Part shown: in pieces, positions 24,389 to 33,681 of the stretch | How positions within the stretch are numbered: position 1 is the first letter of the stretch | How the letters are laid out: each line of letters begins with the position of its first letter | From: Gemmataceae bacterium | GTDB taxonomy: Bacteria > Planctomycetota > Planctomycetia > Gemmatales > Gemmataceae | Reading direction: 5' to 3' | DNA length: 40,521 bases | Assembly (NCBI GenBank): GCA_025055215.1 | Contig: JANWYO010000261.1 | Location: 1-40,521 of the forward strand | Notes under the pieces: generated by a model | Seen by the model: only the letters and a program-made list of their open reading frames with translations | Databases searched by the model: none | What the model was told of the DNA's origin: nothing | Position numbers and translations under genes: made by a program

Positions 24389-26221
24389 CTAGGGCTGCAA
24401 GTCTATTCGTACCACCGCGTAAACCAGGAACTTCGGGACGGTGAATTGGACTCGGCCATTCCGCGACTCCGCCGCCACCGCGATTGGTTCCGGCTCCTCC
24501 GGGATGAGAACCTGGACCTGTCGCACGCGGGCACCAGGTGGCAACCGGACTTCCGCCCGAACGCCCTCAACCGGAATCGGTTTCTCGTCAGCAAGGCCGC
24601 GGCCGGGGCTTTTCGGCTGGGCTGGCTCAGTTCGGTTGTAGTTCACGAAGTGCAGCGTCAACTCGTGCCCGCGTGCCGGCCGACTTGCCGACACCCGCAC
24701 GGTCTTCGGGGCGTCGAATCGGCTGAAGTCATCCCAATCGGTTGGGGGCGGCGCTTCCTCCGCCGGCAGGCGCAGCACCCTCCGGTAGCCGGCCAGCTGG
24801 TCCGGAGGCGCATCGTCGGGCCGGATGTCGAACAGCACGTGCTGGTCCAGGAGGGCCAAGCCCCAGCGCTTGAAGTGCTCCACGGCGGCGATGTCGCCGC
24901 CATGGACCCGCGTCCGCGGGAAGAGCAGGACCGCTTCGGCATAGGGGCGGTTGGCCCGGTAGAGGGCGTCGTGTCGCTCCAGAAACCGGTAGTAGCGGAC
25001 GATCTCGGCCCGCGCCTCGGGATCGCGAAAGCGGGTGTAAAACCCCATCGGCGCCCCACCGTTGGCTGCCAGTTCCGCGATCGCCACCCGAATGCGCGAC
25101 TGTTCGTATTTGCCAAGGGTAAACGGCTTGTCGTCGAACGCCCCGCGGAGGTACCGGGCCTGGAGCGTCCCCTCTCCCAGATAACCGTTGGCCAAGTCGG
25201 TATAGCAGGCAGCCGAACCGGTGCTGTACCAGAGGTAATCCTCGTCCCGGCCCCATAAGTCGCTCGGGAGAAGGCAGCGCTCGTCGCCGCTGATCTGGCT
25301 GAAAAACCCAAGATGGTTCCACTGCGCGACGATCAAGTCCGGTTTGAGAGACCGCCCGTAGCGAACAAAGACCTCGTCAAACGCCCTCTTGGTGCTGATC
25401 TGAGAGAAGCGGAGCATTTCCCGGCGGAGTGGCGTCGACTCCTTTGGATCGTGCCAGCCAACGATTTCCGAGAACTGGTGTCCGGCCAGGTCGGCAATGC
25501 CCAACTGTCGCCGAAGCTCGTCGGCCGTGAACCGCTGCGCCAGATATTCCTTGAAACCGGCACGGCAATGAGGGCAGAGGCAGTTATGGCGGTAGAAATA
25601 GTTGGCGATGAAGCCATCCACGCCGCGGCTGATGCCGACTTTGACCCAGGCTTTGAGGACAGCCCGCCATTGGGGATTGTTGAGGCAGGCCCAATACTCT
25701 TTCATGCCGCCGATCTGGTAGGTGTCGTGGACGATCGGCGTCCCGTCGGCGTTTTTCTGGAGGAAGTCGATCGGATCGGCGATGGGCTTGGGACCCAGCT
25801 GCTTTTCGTCCCAGAGGTCGCGGTAAAACTTGAAAAAGCCGCGCGGCCCCTGCGGACCGTCCGGGTCGCCGACGAGGAAGGTGACGTTGAAATGGCCGAC
25901 GACGCGGGCACCGCGCTGCCGCAGCTGCCGGTTCAGCTCGGCGAACCAGGCGCCGCACTCATCCAGGCCCTGCACCGGAAAATGGGCCGGATAGCCCTTG
26001 TACTGCGGCGTGTGCGCCAGGCTCCAGAAATGGGCCCCATAGAAACCGACCTGCACGATTTCCGGTCGGGCCTCTTCGACGAACGTCAGGTAGGCGGGGT
26101 CGGCATACTGGTCCCAGTGAGCGATCAGGCGGGTGAACTCCAGGCGTGGCCGCTCCTGGCCGCCGGCCTGGCGCGGCCACGTCACCAGGATGGCCAGGGT
26201 GCAGGAAAAGCGCGACATCAT
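24389..26221 (-). CDS. secreted glycoside-hydrolase-like protein (GH42/alpha-amylase-superfamily type barrel)
   Basis: A 610-aa exported protein with a short N-terminal signal sequence (FSCTLAILVTW, then GGQERP). The core reads like a TIM-barrel sugar hydrolase: IVQVGFYGAHFWSLAHTP, GARVVGHFNVTFLVGD, VKVGISRGVDGFIANYFYRH, then a C-x-C-x-x-C cluster (NCLCPHCRAGFKEYL), and LIVAQWNHLGFFS. The C-terminal 150 residues look like the accessory domain found after such barrels. Similar planctomycete proteins are annotated as hypothetical glycosyl hydrolases; I cannot fix the catalytic acids or substrate. The gene is divergent from the DUF1080 gene over about 100 bp, and two ATGs (26221, 26218) are possible starts. 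A role in plant or algal polysaccharide use, matching the microcompartment, is inference. Confidence 0.75.
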   Translation of the reverse strand: MMSRFSCTLAILVTWPRQAGGQERPRLEFTRLIAHWDQYADPAYLTFVEEARPEIVQVGFYGAHFWSLAHTPQYKGYPAHFPVQGLDECGAWFAELNRQLRQRGARVVGHFNVTFLVGDPDGPQGPRGFFKFYRDLWDEKQLGPKPIADPIDFLQKNADGTPIVHDTYQIGGMKEYWACLNNPQWRAVLKAWVKVGISRGVDGFIANYFYRHNCLCPHCRAGFKEYLAQRFTADELRRQLGIADLAGHQFSEIVGWHDPKESTPLRREMLRFSQISTKRAFDEVFVRYGRSLKPDLIVAQWNHLGFFSQISGDERCLLPSDLWGRDEDYLWYSTGSAACYTDLANGYLGEGTLQARYLRGAFDDKPFTLGKYEQSRIRVAIAELAANGGAPMGFYTRFRDPEARAEIVRYYRFLERHDALYRANRPYAEAVLLFPRTRVHGGDIAAVEHFKRWGLALLDQHVLFDIRPDDAPPDQLAGYRRVLRLPAEEAPPPTDWDDFSRFDAPKTVRVSASRPARGHELTLHFVNYNRTEPAQPKSPGRGLADEKPIPVEGVRAEVRLPPGARVRQVQVLIPEEPEPIAVAAESRNGRVQFTVPKFLVYAVVRIDLQP

Positions 26222-26281
26222 GGAAGCGAACCTGTGCGTGCGGGAATCTGGCAGCCGGTGGTCGCGACTTTGTCGTCAAGT

Positions 26282-26287
26282 TATAAT
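26282..26287 (+). promoter_or_regulatory. perfect TATAAT -10 box before the DUF1080 gene
   Basis: TATAAT in GTTATAATCCGG, 36 bp before ATG 26323, with no good -35 at 16-18 bp (TGGTCG at 17 bp is poor). The same TTATAATCCG string stands before parA at 34103, so this may be a common promoter form in this genome. Confidence 0.45.
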
Positions 26288-26322
26288 CCGGTCTGTTCCC
26301 CCCGTTATTATGGAGAGTTCCC

Positions 26323-27660
26323 ATGTCTCATGCCTGCCGCTTCGGCGCGATTGCCGTGACCCTGGGCGCGCTGGCCGGCTCGGCCCCGGCGGCCGACGAC
26401 GGTTTCGTGCCGCTGTTCAACGGTAAGGACCTGACCGGCTGGGTCAACGTCAACACGCAACCCAGCACCTGGCGGGTGGAAGACGGCGTGCTGATTACCA
26501 CCGGCCAGCCCATGGGATTCCTGCGAACGGCCCGGATGTACGAGAACTTCATCCTCGAGCTGGAATGGATGCACGTCCCGCCTCGGCCCGATGCCGTCGG
26601 CAACTCCGGCCTCTTCGTCTGGTGCGATCCGCTGCCGGCCGTCGGCACGCCGGTCTTCACCCGAGGTATCGAGGTGCAGATTCTTGTCAACCTTGACCAA
26701 GAAGGGGCTTACACCAGCCACGGCGACATATTCAGCATCTGGGGGGCGGATTGTGTCCCGGATCGGCCCCACCCTAAAGGCGCGAAACGCTGCCTCCCCA
26801 GCGAGCGCCGCTGCAAAGGGGCCAATGAATGGAACCACTACCGAGTCGAGGCCATCGACGGCCGCATCACCCTCGCCGTCAACGGCAAGGTGGTTTCCGG
26901 CGTCAGCAAATGCACCCCGCGAAAAGGCTACCTGGCGCTGGAGGCCGAGGGAACCGAGTGCCGCTTCCGCAACATCCGCATCAAGGAGTTGCCGAGCAGC
27001 AATCCCCGGCCAGAGGAAATTGCCGAGGAAGCACACGATTGGCAGCAGCTGTTCAACGGCATCGATTTGACCAACTGGCGGAAGGATCCCGGTCACGAGG
27101 GACATTGGCAGGTTCGCCGCGGCATCCTGGCCTACGACGGCCGTAGCGAAGCCAAGGACAAAAACCTCTGGACCGAGCAGCAATTCGGCGACTTCGTCCT
27201 GACGGTCGATTGGCGTTTCCCCGGCCAACCCAAGCCGACCCCGCGCCCGGTCATCCTCCCCAGCGGCGACTACGCCCAGGAGGGCGGCAAAACCAAGATG
27301 GTCGAAGTCCTCGATGCCGGCGACAGCGGCATCTACCTCCGCGGCAGCAGCAAAAGCCAAGTGAACATCTGGTGCTGGCCCGTCGGCTCGGGTGAGGTTT
27401 ACGGCTATCGAACCGACCCGAAGCAGCCCCCAGAGGTCCGCGCCGCGGTCACGCCCAAGGTCAAAGCCGACAAACCGCTCGGCCAATGGAACCGTATGGT
27501 CATCACCCTCAAGGGGGACCGGCTGACGGTAGACCTCAACCGCCAGCGGGTGATCGACAACGCCCCGCTTCCGGGCATTCCCAAGACGGGACCAATCGCG
27601 CTCCAGCACCACGGCGACCCGATCGAGTTTGCGAACATTTTCATCCGCCCGCTACGCTGA
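26323..27660 (+). CDS. secreted protein with two DUF1080 (3-keto-disaccharide hydrolase) domains
   Basis: A 445-aa exported protein: signal peptide up to about residue 24 (TLGALAGSAPAADDG). Two tandem DUF1080 jelly-roll domains follow. The first starts FVPLFNGKDLTGWVNV (about 28) and the second WQQLFNGIDLTNWRKD (about 242); each has the N-G-x-D-L-T-x-W opening, an NFILELEW/DFVLTVDW strand and a late NRMVITL / NHYRVEAID strand. Family members with known function hydrolyse 3-keto-glycosides. The two domains are clearly unlike in sequence, so this is an old duplication. GGAGAG lies 6 nt before ATG 26323. A palindromic hairpin at 27710-27728 may end the transcript. Confidence 0.9.
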   Translation: MSHACRFGAIAVTLGALAGSAPAADDGFVPLFNGKDLTGWVNVNTQPSTWRVEDGVLITTGQPMGFLRTARMYENFILELEWMHVPPRPDAVGNSGLFVWCDPLPAVGTPVFTRGIEVQILVNLDQEGAYTSHGDIFSIWGADCVPDRPHPKGAKRCLPSERRCKGANEWNHYRVEAIDGRITLAVNGKVVSGVSKCTPRKGYLALEAEGTECRFRNIRIKELPSSNPRPEEIAEEAHDWQQLFNGIDLTNWRKDPGHEGHWQVRRGILAYDGRSEAKDKNLWTEQQFGDFVLTVDWRFPGQPKPTPRPVILPSGDYAQEGGKTKMVEVLDAGDSGIYLRGSSKSQVNIWCWPVGSGEVYGYRTDPKQPPEVRAAVTPKVKADKPLGQWNRMVITLKGDRLTVDLNRQRVIDNAPLPGIPKTGPIALQHHGDPIEFANIFIRPLR

Positions 27661-27709
27661 TGTAACGTTGCGGTGCCCGGGCCCCCGGCAGATCGGACGA
27701 CGGCGCCAG

Positions 27710-27728
27710 CCGCGGCCGACGGCCGCGG
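27710..27728 (+). terminator. possible terminator after the DUF1080 gene
   Basis: An 8-bp perfect stem (CCGCGGCC / GGCCGCGG, loop GAC) 50 nt past the stop. All-GC and without a T run, so only a candidate. Confidence 0.35.
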
Positions 27729-27872
27729 GCGTGTCCCTCCAGATTGGAGCGGAGCGAGGACCCAAACCATAGGGGCACCTCGCCGACATCGGTCGCTTGC
27801 TTCTGCCCACACCTTGACGTATCATGCGCGGGTTGCCTGCCCTCCCCGTTTCCCTCCGACAGGAGGCCTACC

Positions 27873-29363
27873 ATGCTCCGTATCCTCGGCTCTCGCAAGC
27901 ACCTCTGCGATGGGTGGTCTCGCCGTGAATTCCTTTGGGCCAGCGGCTTGGGGCTTCTCGGGCTGACGTCAACGCCGCCCACGCCGCTGGCGCGGGTGCA
28001 GGGAGCGAACCGTCCGGCCCCCCGCTTTGGCCAAGCCAAGGCGTGCATCCTCCTATTCCTCTATGGCTCGCCCAGCCAACTTGAAACCTGGGACATGAAA
28101 CCCGACGCCCCGGAGGAAATCCGCGGCGAGATGAAACCCATCCGCTCCAGCCTCCCGGGACTCGACATTTGTGAGTACCTGCCGCGCTCCGCGAAGATCA
28201 TGGATCGCGTCACCGTCGTCCGCTCGATGACGCATCCGTACCCCATTCATGGGGTCGCTTACGCCACGACCGGGGTGCCGCACATCGATGTGCCGATGGA
28301 GCTGAACCCGCGCGATTCCCGCCATTGGCCATTTGTCGGCTCGGTGGTCGATTACTTGACCCCTCCTGCGCGCCGGCGGCGGGATATGCCAGTGAACCTG
28401 GCCCTGCCGTTCCCGTTCAGCAGTCAGCGGACGGGCGAGGTGCAGCGCGCCGGCCCCTACGCCGCTTGGCTGGGCGGTGCCTACAACCCCGTCTGGACCG
28501 AGTTCCATGGGACGGCGACCCGACCCATGACCAAACGGCTGGGGGAGCAGACGCTCGACGTCCTGGAGCCTTATGTCGGCATTACCGCCGACAGCCGGCT
28601 GGAACTCGCTTCCGGGGCGACGCTGCCGGCCGACATCACCCTGGACCGGTTGAATGGTCGAAAATCGCTCCTGGAGCAATTTGACCAGGCCCGCCGCGAC
28701 CTCGACCGCTCGGCCGCGGGCCGCGATCATGGCCGCTATCGCTCGATGGCCTATGACCTGATCGCCTCCGAGCGGATCCGCACCGCCCTGGATGTCAGTC
28801 GCGAGCCGATGCCGCTGCGCGAAAGCTACGGCATGACGCTGTTCGGCCAGGCGGCCCTGACGGCCCGCCGGCTGGTCGAGGCCGGCGCCCGTTTCGTCAC
28901 CGTCTTCTGGGACGAGTATGGCCTGGCCGGCTCCGCCTGGGACACCCATTGGGACCACTACCCGCGGATGAAGGAGGAACTTCTGCCCGGCCTGGACATG
29001 GCCCTGTACGGGTTGATCAGCGACCTCAACCAGCGCGGGATGCTGGAGGAGACGTTGGTGTGGTGCATGAGTGAGCACGGGCGAACGCCGAAACTCAAGA
29101 ATGTCCGCGGCGGCGGCCGCGACCACTGGTCGCGGGCCTACAGCCTCTTGGCCGCGGGGGGCGGGATCGCCCGTGGCCGAGTGGTGGGCCGTTCCGACAA
29201 GCACGCCGACAGCGTGGCCGACCGCCCTGTGTCGCCCAAGGACATCCTTGCCACGACGTATCACCTTCTGGGCATCGACCCGCAGGCCACGATCCTGGAC
29301 CGGCTGGGTCGGCCGATGCCCTTGGTGCCGGAAGGAGAGGTTGTGGCCGAGATGCTGGCCTGA
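27873..29363 (+). CDS. DUF1501 Tat-exported protein (sulfatase-like fold)
   Basis: A 496-aa DUF1501 protein. It opens with a twin-arginine signal: SRREFLWASGLGLLGLTS (about 19-36). The rest shows the family: ACILLFLYGSPSQLETWDMK, MDRVTVVRSMTHPYPIHGVA, ARFVTVFWDEYG, WDTHWDHYPRMKEELLPGLD, CMSEHGRTPKL and GGGRDHWSRAYSLLAAGGG; the H-W-D and E-H-G-R-T-P motifs resemble the metal site of alkaline phosphatase/sulfatase proteins. Start ATG 27873 follows a perfect AGGAGG by 6 nt; a longer frame from 27744 is rejected. In Planctomycetes DUF1501 genes are usually next to a DUF1549/DUF1553 cytochrome-like gene; none is present here, so this is a solitary copy. Function unknown. Confidence 0.92.
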   Translation: MLRILGSRKHLCDGWSRREFLWASGLGLLGLTSTPPTPLARVQGANRPAPRFGQAKACILLFLYGSPSQLETWDMKPDAPEEIRGEMKPIRSSLPGLDICEYLPRSAKIMDRVTVVRSMTHPYPIHGVAYATTGVPHIDVPMELNPRDSRHWPFVGSVVDYLTPPARRRRDMPVNLALPFPFSSQRTGEVQRAGPYAAWLGGAYNPVWTEFHGTATRPMTKRLGEQTLDVLEPYVGITADSRLELASGATLPADITLDRLNGRKSLLEQFDQARRDLDRSAAGRDHGRYRSMAYDLIASERIRTALDVSREPMPLRESYGMTLFGQAALTARRLVEAGARFVTVFWDEYGLAGSAWDTHWDHYPRMKEELLPGLDMALYGLISDLNQRGMLEETLVWCMSEHGRTPKLKNVRGGGRDHWSRAYSLLAAGGGIARGRVVGRSDKHADSVADRPVSPKDILATTYHLLGIDPQATILDRLGRPMPLVPEGEVVAEMLA

Positions 29364-29392
29364 GCGGGGGGCGGGCGACGGCCCGCCGCCCA

Positions 29393-29944
29393 TCAACGGT
29401 CGCTGCCGGCCGGTTCGCCGGCGAAGACCTCTTGATAGAGCTTCCAGGCGCTGCCGCCCAGACGCTCGGCCATGCCGCGATAGGCGGCCCGGCGATAATC
29501 CCACCGACCGCTCCGCTCGACCTGCTCCAGCCAGTCGAAAAGATGGACCCGGCACAGATCGTCGAAGTCCTCGCGGGTCAAGCTCACCGTCTCACCCGTG
29601 AGACGGTCGCGGAAGGTGTACGGTTCGGTTGCCTGCGGAACGGCTCGATCGAAACTGGCGCGATCCATGGCGCAGTTCAGGTACGCCAGCCGTTCGGCCC
29701 GTTCGCCGATCAGCTGCCGCACTTCGCTCCGCCGCTCCAACGGGAGCTTGAACCCTTGGAACAGTTCCGTGCCATAGATCGAGTGAAACATCCCGGCCCG
29801 GCAGGCGTCCGGGCCGCAGCCGTGGCGCTCCATCAGCCGGTGCACCGCGATGAGGTGGCCCAGGTAGGTCTTGCGGGTGTGCGGCACGTTTTCAATCCCC
29901 AGCCCGGTGAGGAAGTCGGTCATCTGCTTGTAGCTGGCGTCCAT
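29393..29944 (-). CDS. DUF6817-like protein (HD-domain-like)
   Basis: A 183-aa protein recognised by LGIENVPHTRKTYLGHLIAV (12-31), then AGMFHSIYGTELF (50-62), the pattern of the DUF6817 family, whose spaced His residues recall an HD-type metal site. The C-terminal half is helical (LCRVHLFDWLEQVERS). Start ATG 29944 comes after a G-rich stretch; the frame is open to 29983. It is convergent with the DUF1501 gene (29 bp apart) and follows the photolyase gene by about 44 bp, so the two are probably co-transcribed. Substrate and role are not known. Confidence 0.75.
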   Translation of the reverse strand: MDASYKQMTDFLTGLGIENVPHTRKTYLGHLIAVHRLMERHGCGPDACRAGMFHSIYGTELFQGFKLPLERRSEVRQLIGERAERLAYLNCAMDRASFDRAVPQATEPYTFRDRLTGETVSLTREDFDDLCRVHLFDWLEQVERSGRWDYRRAAYRGMAERLGGSAWKLYQEVFAGEPAGSDR

Positions 29945-29988
29945 TGGATACCCCCCGGTCAAGCCTCGCCCTGTTGCCGGCATTGTAG

Positions 29989-31479
29989 TCAGCCGGTGGC
30001 CGCTGGCCGGTCGGCAAGTGACCGGACATACGCAAGGTAGGCCTCAAGGCGGAATTTCCGGGCCGTATTCTCCGAGGACATGTAGCGGACCGTCCCAAAA
30101 ACTTTGCGCTCGGGCGCCCACGGCCGATCGAAAAGGCCGAAACACCAGAGGATGCCGGTGTAGGAGTTCGGATTTCGGCCATCGAGGGCGTATTTGTTGT
30201 TGAGATGTTCCAAGATGCGATAGGCCTCTTCGGGGGTCGCTGACCATTCGATCACCTTTTTCCCCCAGAGCATGCGCAGGTAGTTGTGGATGGTCCCGGC
30301 GTGCACCAGTTCGATCTGTGCGGCGTTCCAGAGCGGGTCGTGCGTTTCGGCCGCCTCCCACTGCTCCAGGCGGTAGCAATAGTCGCGCGGGTCGGCGGCA
30401 TGCTTGCGGAGGGTGGTCCACGCCCAGGCCGGCAGGGCGCGTTCGAGCGAGGTCGTGTCGCTCCGCCGGTGCCAGTGCCAATGAAAACCGAGATCGCGCC
30501 AGACGATGGCCTCGTCGAGGAATGCATTCACGTCGGCGTTTGCGCTCCAAAAGCCCTCGCGCCGCCCCACGCAGCGTTCGTCGAGCTGCTGCGGCGACCA
30601 GCCCACGGAAGCGAGCACCGTTGCCACGACTTCTTCGATCGAAATGTGGCCGAAGTGGAGATACGGACTGAGGCCGCTGGCGTGGCCCTGCTCGGGCGGC
30701 AGGGGATGGGACCGTCCCTCGGCATAACCTGGCAGCTTTCGGCTGACAAACTCCGCCAGTCGCCGGCGCGCCGCCCGGCTGCCGCCGGGCGTCGTGGCCA
30801 CCGGGCGAACGCCCGGGTCGATGGGCAGGCCGTCGATAAAAGTCGTCAAGTCTTGCCCCGGATCCCAAAGGGGAAACGGCGGCTCGACCGTCCTGCGAAC
30901 AGGACGCGGAAAGACCGGCTCGGCGACGGCCCGTTCGCTCCAGGCCGCGGCGAAGGCGCGGTGGATGCGCGGCCGCAGGTGGGCCGCCGCAGTGGCCGGC
31001 GGGCCCAGCAGGGACAGGGGCACCACGCCGTTGCTGTCGATGGCCACCACCGGCGTCGGCGTCTGGCGGGCCAGCGCCGCCGTCTGGTCGGGGATGATGA
31101 AACAGGGAAAATCATCGGTCACGACCAGACACGCCCGCGCCGCCAAGCGCCGCAACAGCCCGCGGCCGCTTTGCTCTGGTGTCTCGACGAAAGGCCAATA
31201 ATTCAGGCCGATCTCGCGGGCCTGCCCGGCGTTGGTTTGCATTCCTTCCAGGATGAAGCGGTGGAGCCGGCGGCTGGCCCACGGGTAGCCGAGCTTGAGC
31301 CCTTCGTAAACTACCAGCGGCTTTTTGAGGCCGACGGCCCAACGGAGGGCGTAGTCCAGGGCATGGTTGTGAGCGAGCCGACGGTAAATTTGCATCCAGT
31401 AGAGGACGTAATCGCCGGCGACGGGGGCCTGGGGGCCGCTGACGTGGCGGACGCGGGCTGGAGACGCGGCGGAAAGCAT
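29989..31479 (-). CDS. class II CPD photolyase (deoxyribodipyrimidine photo-lyase)
   Basis: A 496-aa light-driven DNA repair enzyme using FAD. The class II signature is clear: YVLYWMQIYRRLAHNHALDY (about 23-42) near the start, VTDDFPCFIIPDQTAALA, and the C-terminal block with WGKKVIEWSATPEEAYRIL, NNKYALDGRNPNSYTGILW, and RPWAPERKVFGTVRYMS, which hold the FAD-binding and electron-transfer region. Start is ATG 31479; there is no good ribosome site before it, and an upstream in-frame start at 31572 would overlap the FkbM gene. It ends 44 bp before the DUF6817 gene. Planctomycetes commonly carry class II enzymes. Confidence 0.94.
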   Translation of the reverse strand: MLSAASPARVRHVSGPQAPVAGDYVLYWMQIYRRLAHNHALDYALRWAVGLKKPLVVYEGLKLGYPWASRRLHRFILEGMQTNAGQAREIGLNYWPFVETPEQSGRGLLRRLAARACLVVTDDFPCFIIPDQTAALARQTPTPVVAIDSNGVVPLSLLGPPATAAAHLRPRIHRAFAAAWSERAVAEPVFPRPVRRTVEPPFPLWDPGQDLTTFIDGLPIDPGVRPVATTPGGSRAARRRLAEFVSRKLPGYAEGRSHPLPPEQGHASGLSPYLHFGHISIEEVVATVLASVGWSPQQLDERCVGRREGFWSANADVNAFLDEAIVWRDLGFHWHWHRRSDTTSLERALPAWAWTTLRKHAADPRDYCYRLEQWEAAETHDPLWNAAQIELVHAGTIHNYLRMLWGKKVIEWSATPEEAYRILEHLNNKYALDGRNPNSYTGILWCFGLFDRPWAPERKVFGTVRYMSSENTARKFRLEAYLAYVRSLADRPAATG

Positions 31480-31550
31480 GGCCGATGGGAGAGATGGAGG
31501 CTGGGGCGACGAACCGCGGCGCCATGGGCACGAACCTTGAGGCGGGCGGC

Positions 31551-32417
31551 CTAGCCCGCCCGCCGAAGCCAACGGCGGGCTCGGCGTTTCCAGCGGGTGA
31601 GTGCGCGCGCCAGGCTCAACCCGTAGTGCAGCGCCCGCGGACCAATGTCGGCGACGAGTTTCCGCGCCTCCGCCAATTCGTGCTCCAACCCCGCGATCCG
31701 GGCCTGCTGCAGGTGCAGCAGGTCTCCCAACTCCTTCATCTCGGCAAGAACATAATGGTCGAAAACATTGGGCGGAACCCGGAGTTTCTCCGCCAACTCT
31801 TGATTTTCCCGACGGACGTAGAATCGATTCAAGCCGTCGAAACAGGCAAACAGATAGTCGGCCCCCAGCAACAGTGGCTCCCAGGCATGATGGCTAGGCT
31901 CAGGAGACATCGGCTTGGTCGCCTCGACCAGGACCAACTGCGGGCGATAGCGCGACCAGTCATTGCCGCGGAGCACTTGGAGTTCATGCCCCTCCACGTC
32001 TACAGACATGAACGAGACCCCCGAGGCGGGCCAGTATTCCTCGAAAATGTCGCGCAACGTACGGGCGGTCACCGGCCGTGTCACTTCGCCTGGGGTGGTG
32101 CCAGGGCCAACGTGAGACAAGCCGCTATACAGCGGCCCCTCGCTGTAGAGGATCGTGCCGGCGGTGTCGGAGACGGCGACGTTCAGGTTGATGTCGCGTG
32201 GTCGGGCAGCGGCCAGCTTGGCGAAGATTGGGCCCGGCTCAATGTTGATGCCGCGCCAGCCTCGGTCGTAAAACGTTCGCGTCACCGAGCCGAAGGTCGG
32301 ATGGTGGGCCCCGACATCCACATAAAAGCCCTCCCGCTGGTCAGCGAAGACGCGATGTAGCAGCACGTCTTCACGATTCTGAGCGTAACTGACCATGGGA
32401 ACTTTGTCGGGGAACAT
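31551..32417 (-). CDS. FkbM-family SAM-dependent methyltransferase
   Basis: A 288-aa protein. The N-terminus SYAQNREDVLLHRVF and GFYVDVGAHHPTFGSVTRTF (SAM-binding motif I with D-V-G-A), GWRGINIEP (motif II), and FMSVDVEGHELQVLRGNDW (motif with D-V-E-G-H-E) define the FkbM type. Residues 220-288 are a helical extension with a possible coiled coil (LLHLQQARIAGLEHELAEAR) and a basic end (RWKRRARRWLRR). FkbM enzymes methylate sugar hydroxyls in polysaccharides or natural products; the tail may anchor it to the membrane or a partner. GGGGGAGG lies about 7 nt before ATG 32417. It lies upstream of the photolyase gene on the same strand with a 71-bp gap. Confidence 0.92.
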   Translation of the reverse strand: MFPDKVPMVSYAQNREDVLLHRVFADQREGFYVDVGAHHPTFGSVTRTFYDRGWRGINIEPGPIFAKLAAARPRDINLNVAVSDTAGTILYSEGPLYSGLSHVGPGTTPGEVTRPVTARTLRDIFEEYWPASGVSFMSVDVEGHELQVLRGNDWSRYRPQLVLVEATKPMSPEPSHHAWEPLLLGADYLFACFDGLNRFYVRRENQELAEKLRVPPNVFDHYVLAEMKELGDLLHLQQARIAGLEHELAEARKLVADIGPRALHYGLSLARALTRWKRRARRWLRRAG

Positions 32418-32589
32418 CGGCCTACCTCCCCCGCACCGGCATGGGCCCCATCCTGGGGGACCATCTTATCCGCACAGGCGGCAAGTAACGCAAGAGCAAG
32501 TCCTACGTGCGAGAAGCCGCGGCAGCAGACGCCGTTGGAGGCCTTTCGGTCGGGCAAGGCGTCGGGGCAAACCCGGGACAAGCCGCAAG

Positions 32590-33630
32590 TCAGGGACCAT
32601 CCTTAGGCGGAGTGAAATCGGCCAAATAAAGTTGCGGCGGTTGCCGCCCGTCGCGCGACGACGTCCACAAAACTTGCCGATAGTCGGGGCTGAAAACGGG
32701 CAAAACGTCGGCACCCGGAGCATACGTCAGCCGCACCTTCTGGCCCGTTTCGATGTTCATCCAATACAAGTCGTAATTCGGCCGGCCGGCGGCGGTGTGG
32801 TCAGCGGCGGTGTAGATGATGTGCTTGCTGTCCTTGTACCAATAAGGCGCCCAATGGACCCAGCCCAGGTCGTCGGTCAGGGCCCGCTCGCCGGAGCCAT
32901 CGACGTTGATGACATACAGCTGGAGGTGGTCCTTCTTCTTCCGGTCGCTGCGGAAGATGACCTTGGTCCCGTCGGGGGAAAAGAAGGGACCGCCGTTGTA
33001 GCAGCCAGGGGCCCGCGTCAACTGGCGGACGTTTTGGCCGTCGGCCTCCATGATGTAGAGTTCCAGGTTACCGGGGCCCGAGCGGTCGGAGGAGAAGACG
33101 ATGTGCTTGCCGTCGGGGGAGTAGCTTCCCTCGGCGTCGTAGCCCTTACTGGTGGTCAGCTGCTTCAATTCGGTCCCGTCGGGATTGGCCTCGAAGATGT
33201 CCATGAACGGGTCAAAGTCCCAAAGGTAGCGGCGTCGTTGGCCGCTCACCCGTTCCTCCTCGCGCCGGCGGTATTCATCGGCATACTTGCTTCGGGCGTC
33301 AGGGTCGAGGTGCGAGCTGGCGAAGATGATCTTACGGCCATCGGGTCGGAAGAAGGCACACGTCGTCTTGCCGACGCCGGGGCTGACGCGCCGATACCGG
33401 CCCGTGGCCAAGTCCATGACGAAGATCTGGTAGAAGGGGTTGCCCGTCCCTGGCTCCTCGGCTTGAAAGATGATCTGCTTACCGTCCGGGGAGAAGTATC
33501 CCTCGCCGGCGCGAAGGAAATCGCGGGTGATCTGTCGGATGTTGGTCAGGTGGGCCGCCTCCTGGCGTTGCCAGTCGGCGGCGGGATCGGCGGCAAGAGG
33601 CCCGGCGAGGAGGCAATATAAAGCGAGCAT
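32590..33630 (-). CDS. secreted TolB/WD40-like beta-propeller (PD40) protein
   Basis: A 346-aa exported protein with at least five PD40 repeats: GEGYFSPDGKQIIFQ, CAFFRPDGRKIIFAS, DAEGSYSPDGKHIVFSSDR, GGPFFSPDGTKVIFRSDR, VHWAPYWYKDSKHIIYTA, and DVLPVFSPDYRQVLWTSSR. The start is ATG 33630 (GAGG 8 nt before), giving a short signal peptide MLALYCLLAGPLAADP; the frame runs open to 33858 but the extra part has no signal and lies over the promoter. The propeller resembles TolB C-terminal and dipeptidyl-peptidase-like propellers, but no peptidase domain follows. The role is probably protein binding in the periplasm. No tol or pal genes are near. Confidence 0.85.
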   Translation of the reverse strand: MLALYCLLAGPLAADPAADWQRQEAAHLTNIRQITRDFLRAGEGYFSPDGKQIIFQAEEPGTGNPFYQIFVMDLATGRYRRVSPGVGKTTCAFFRPDGRKIIFASSHLDPDARSKYADEYRRREEERVSGQRRRYLWDFDPFMDIFEANPDGTELKQLTTSKGYDAEGSYSPDGKHIVFSSDRSGPGNLELYIMEADGQNVRQLTRAPGCYNGGPFFSPDGTKVIFRSDRKKKDHLQLYVINVDGSGERALTDDLGWVHWAPYWYKDSKHIIYTAADHTAAGRPNYDLYWMNIETGQKVRLTYAPGADVLPVFSPDYRQVLWTSSRDGRQPPQLYLADFTPPKDGP

Positions 33631-33675
33631 GGTCAGATCCTCGAGGGAATGCATCGGCCTGGGGCGACCGCAGCC

Positions 33676-33681
33676 ATTATA
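33676..33681 (-). promoter_or_regulatory. TATAAT -10 box of the TolB-like gene
   Basis: A perfect TATAAT on the minus strand, 45 bp before the chosen start ATG 33630. The -35 at 17-18 bp is poor. Confidence 0.4.
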
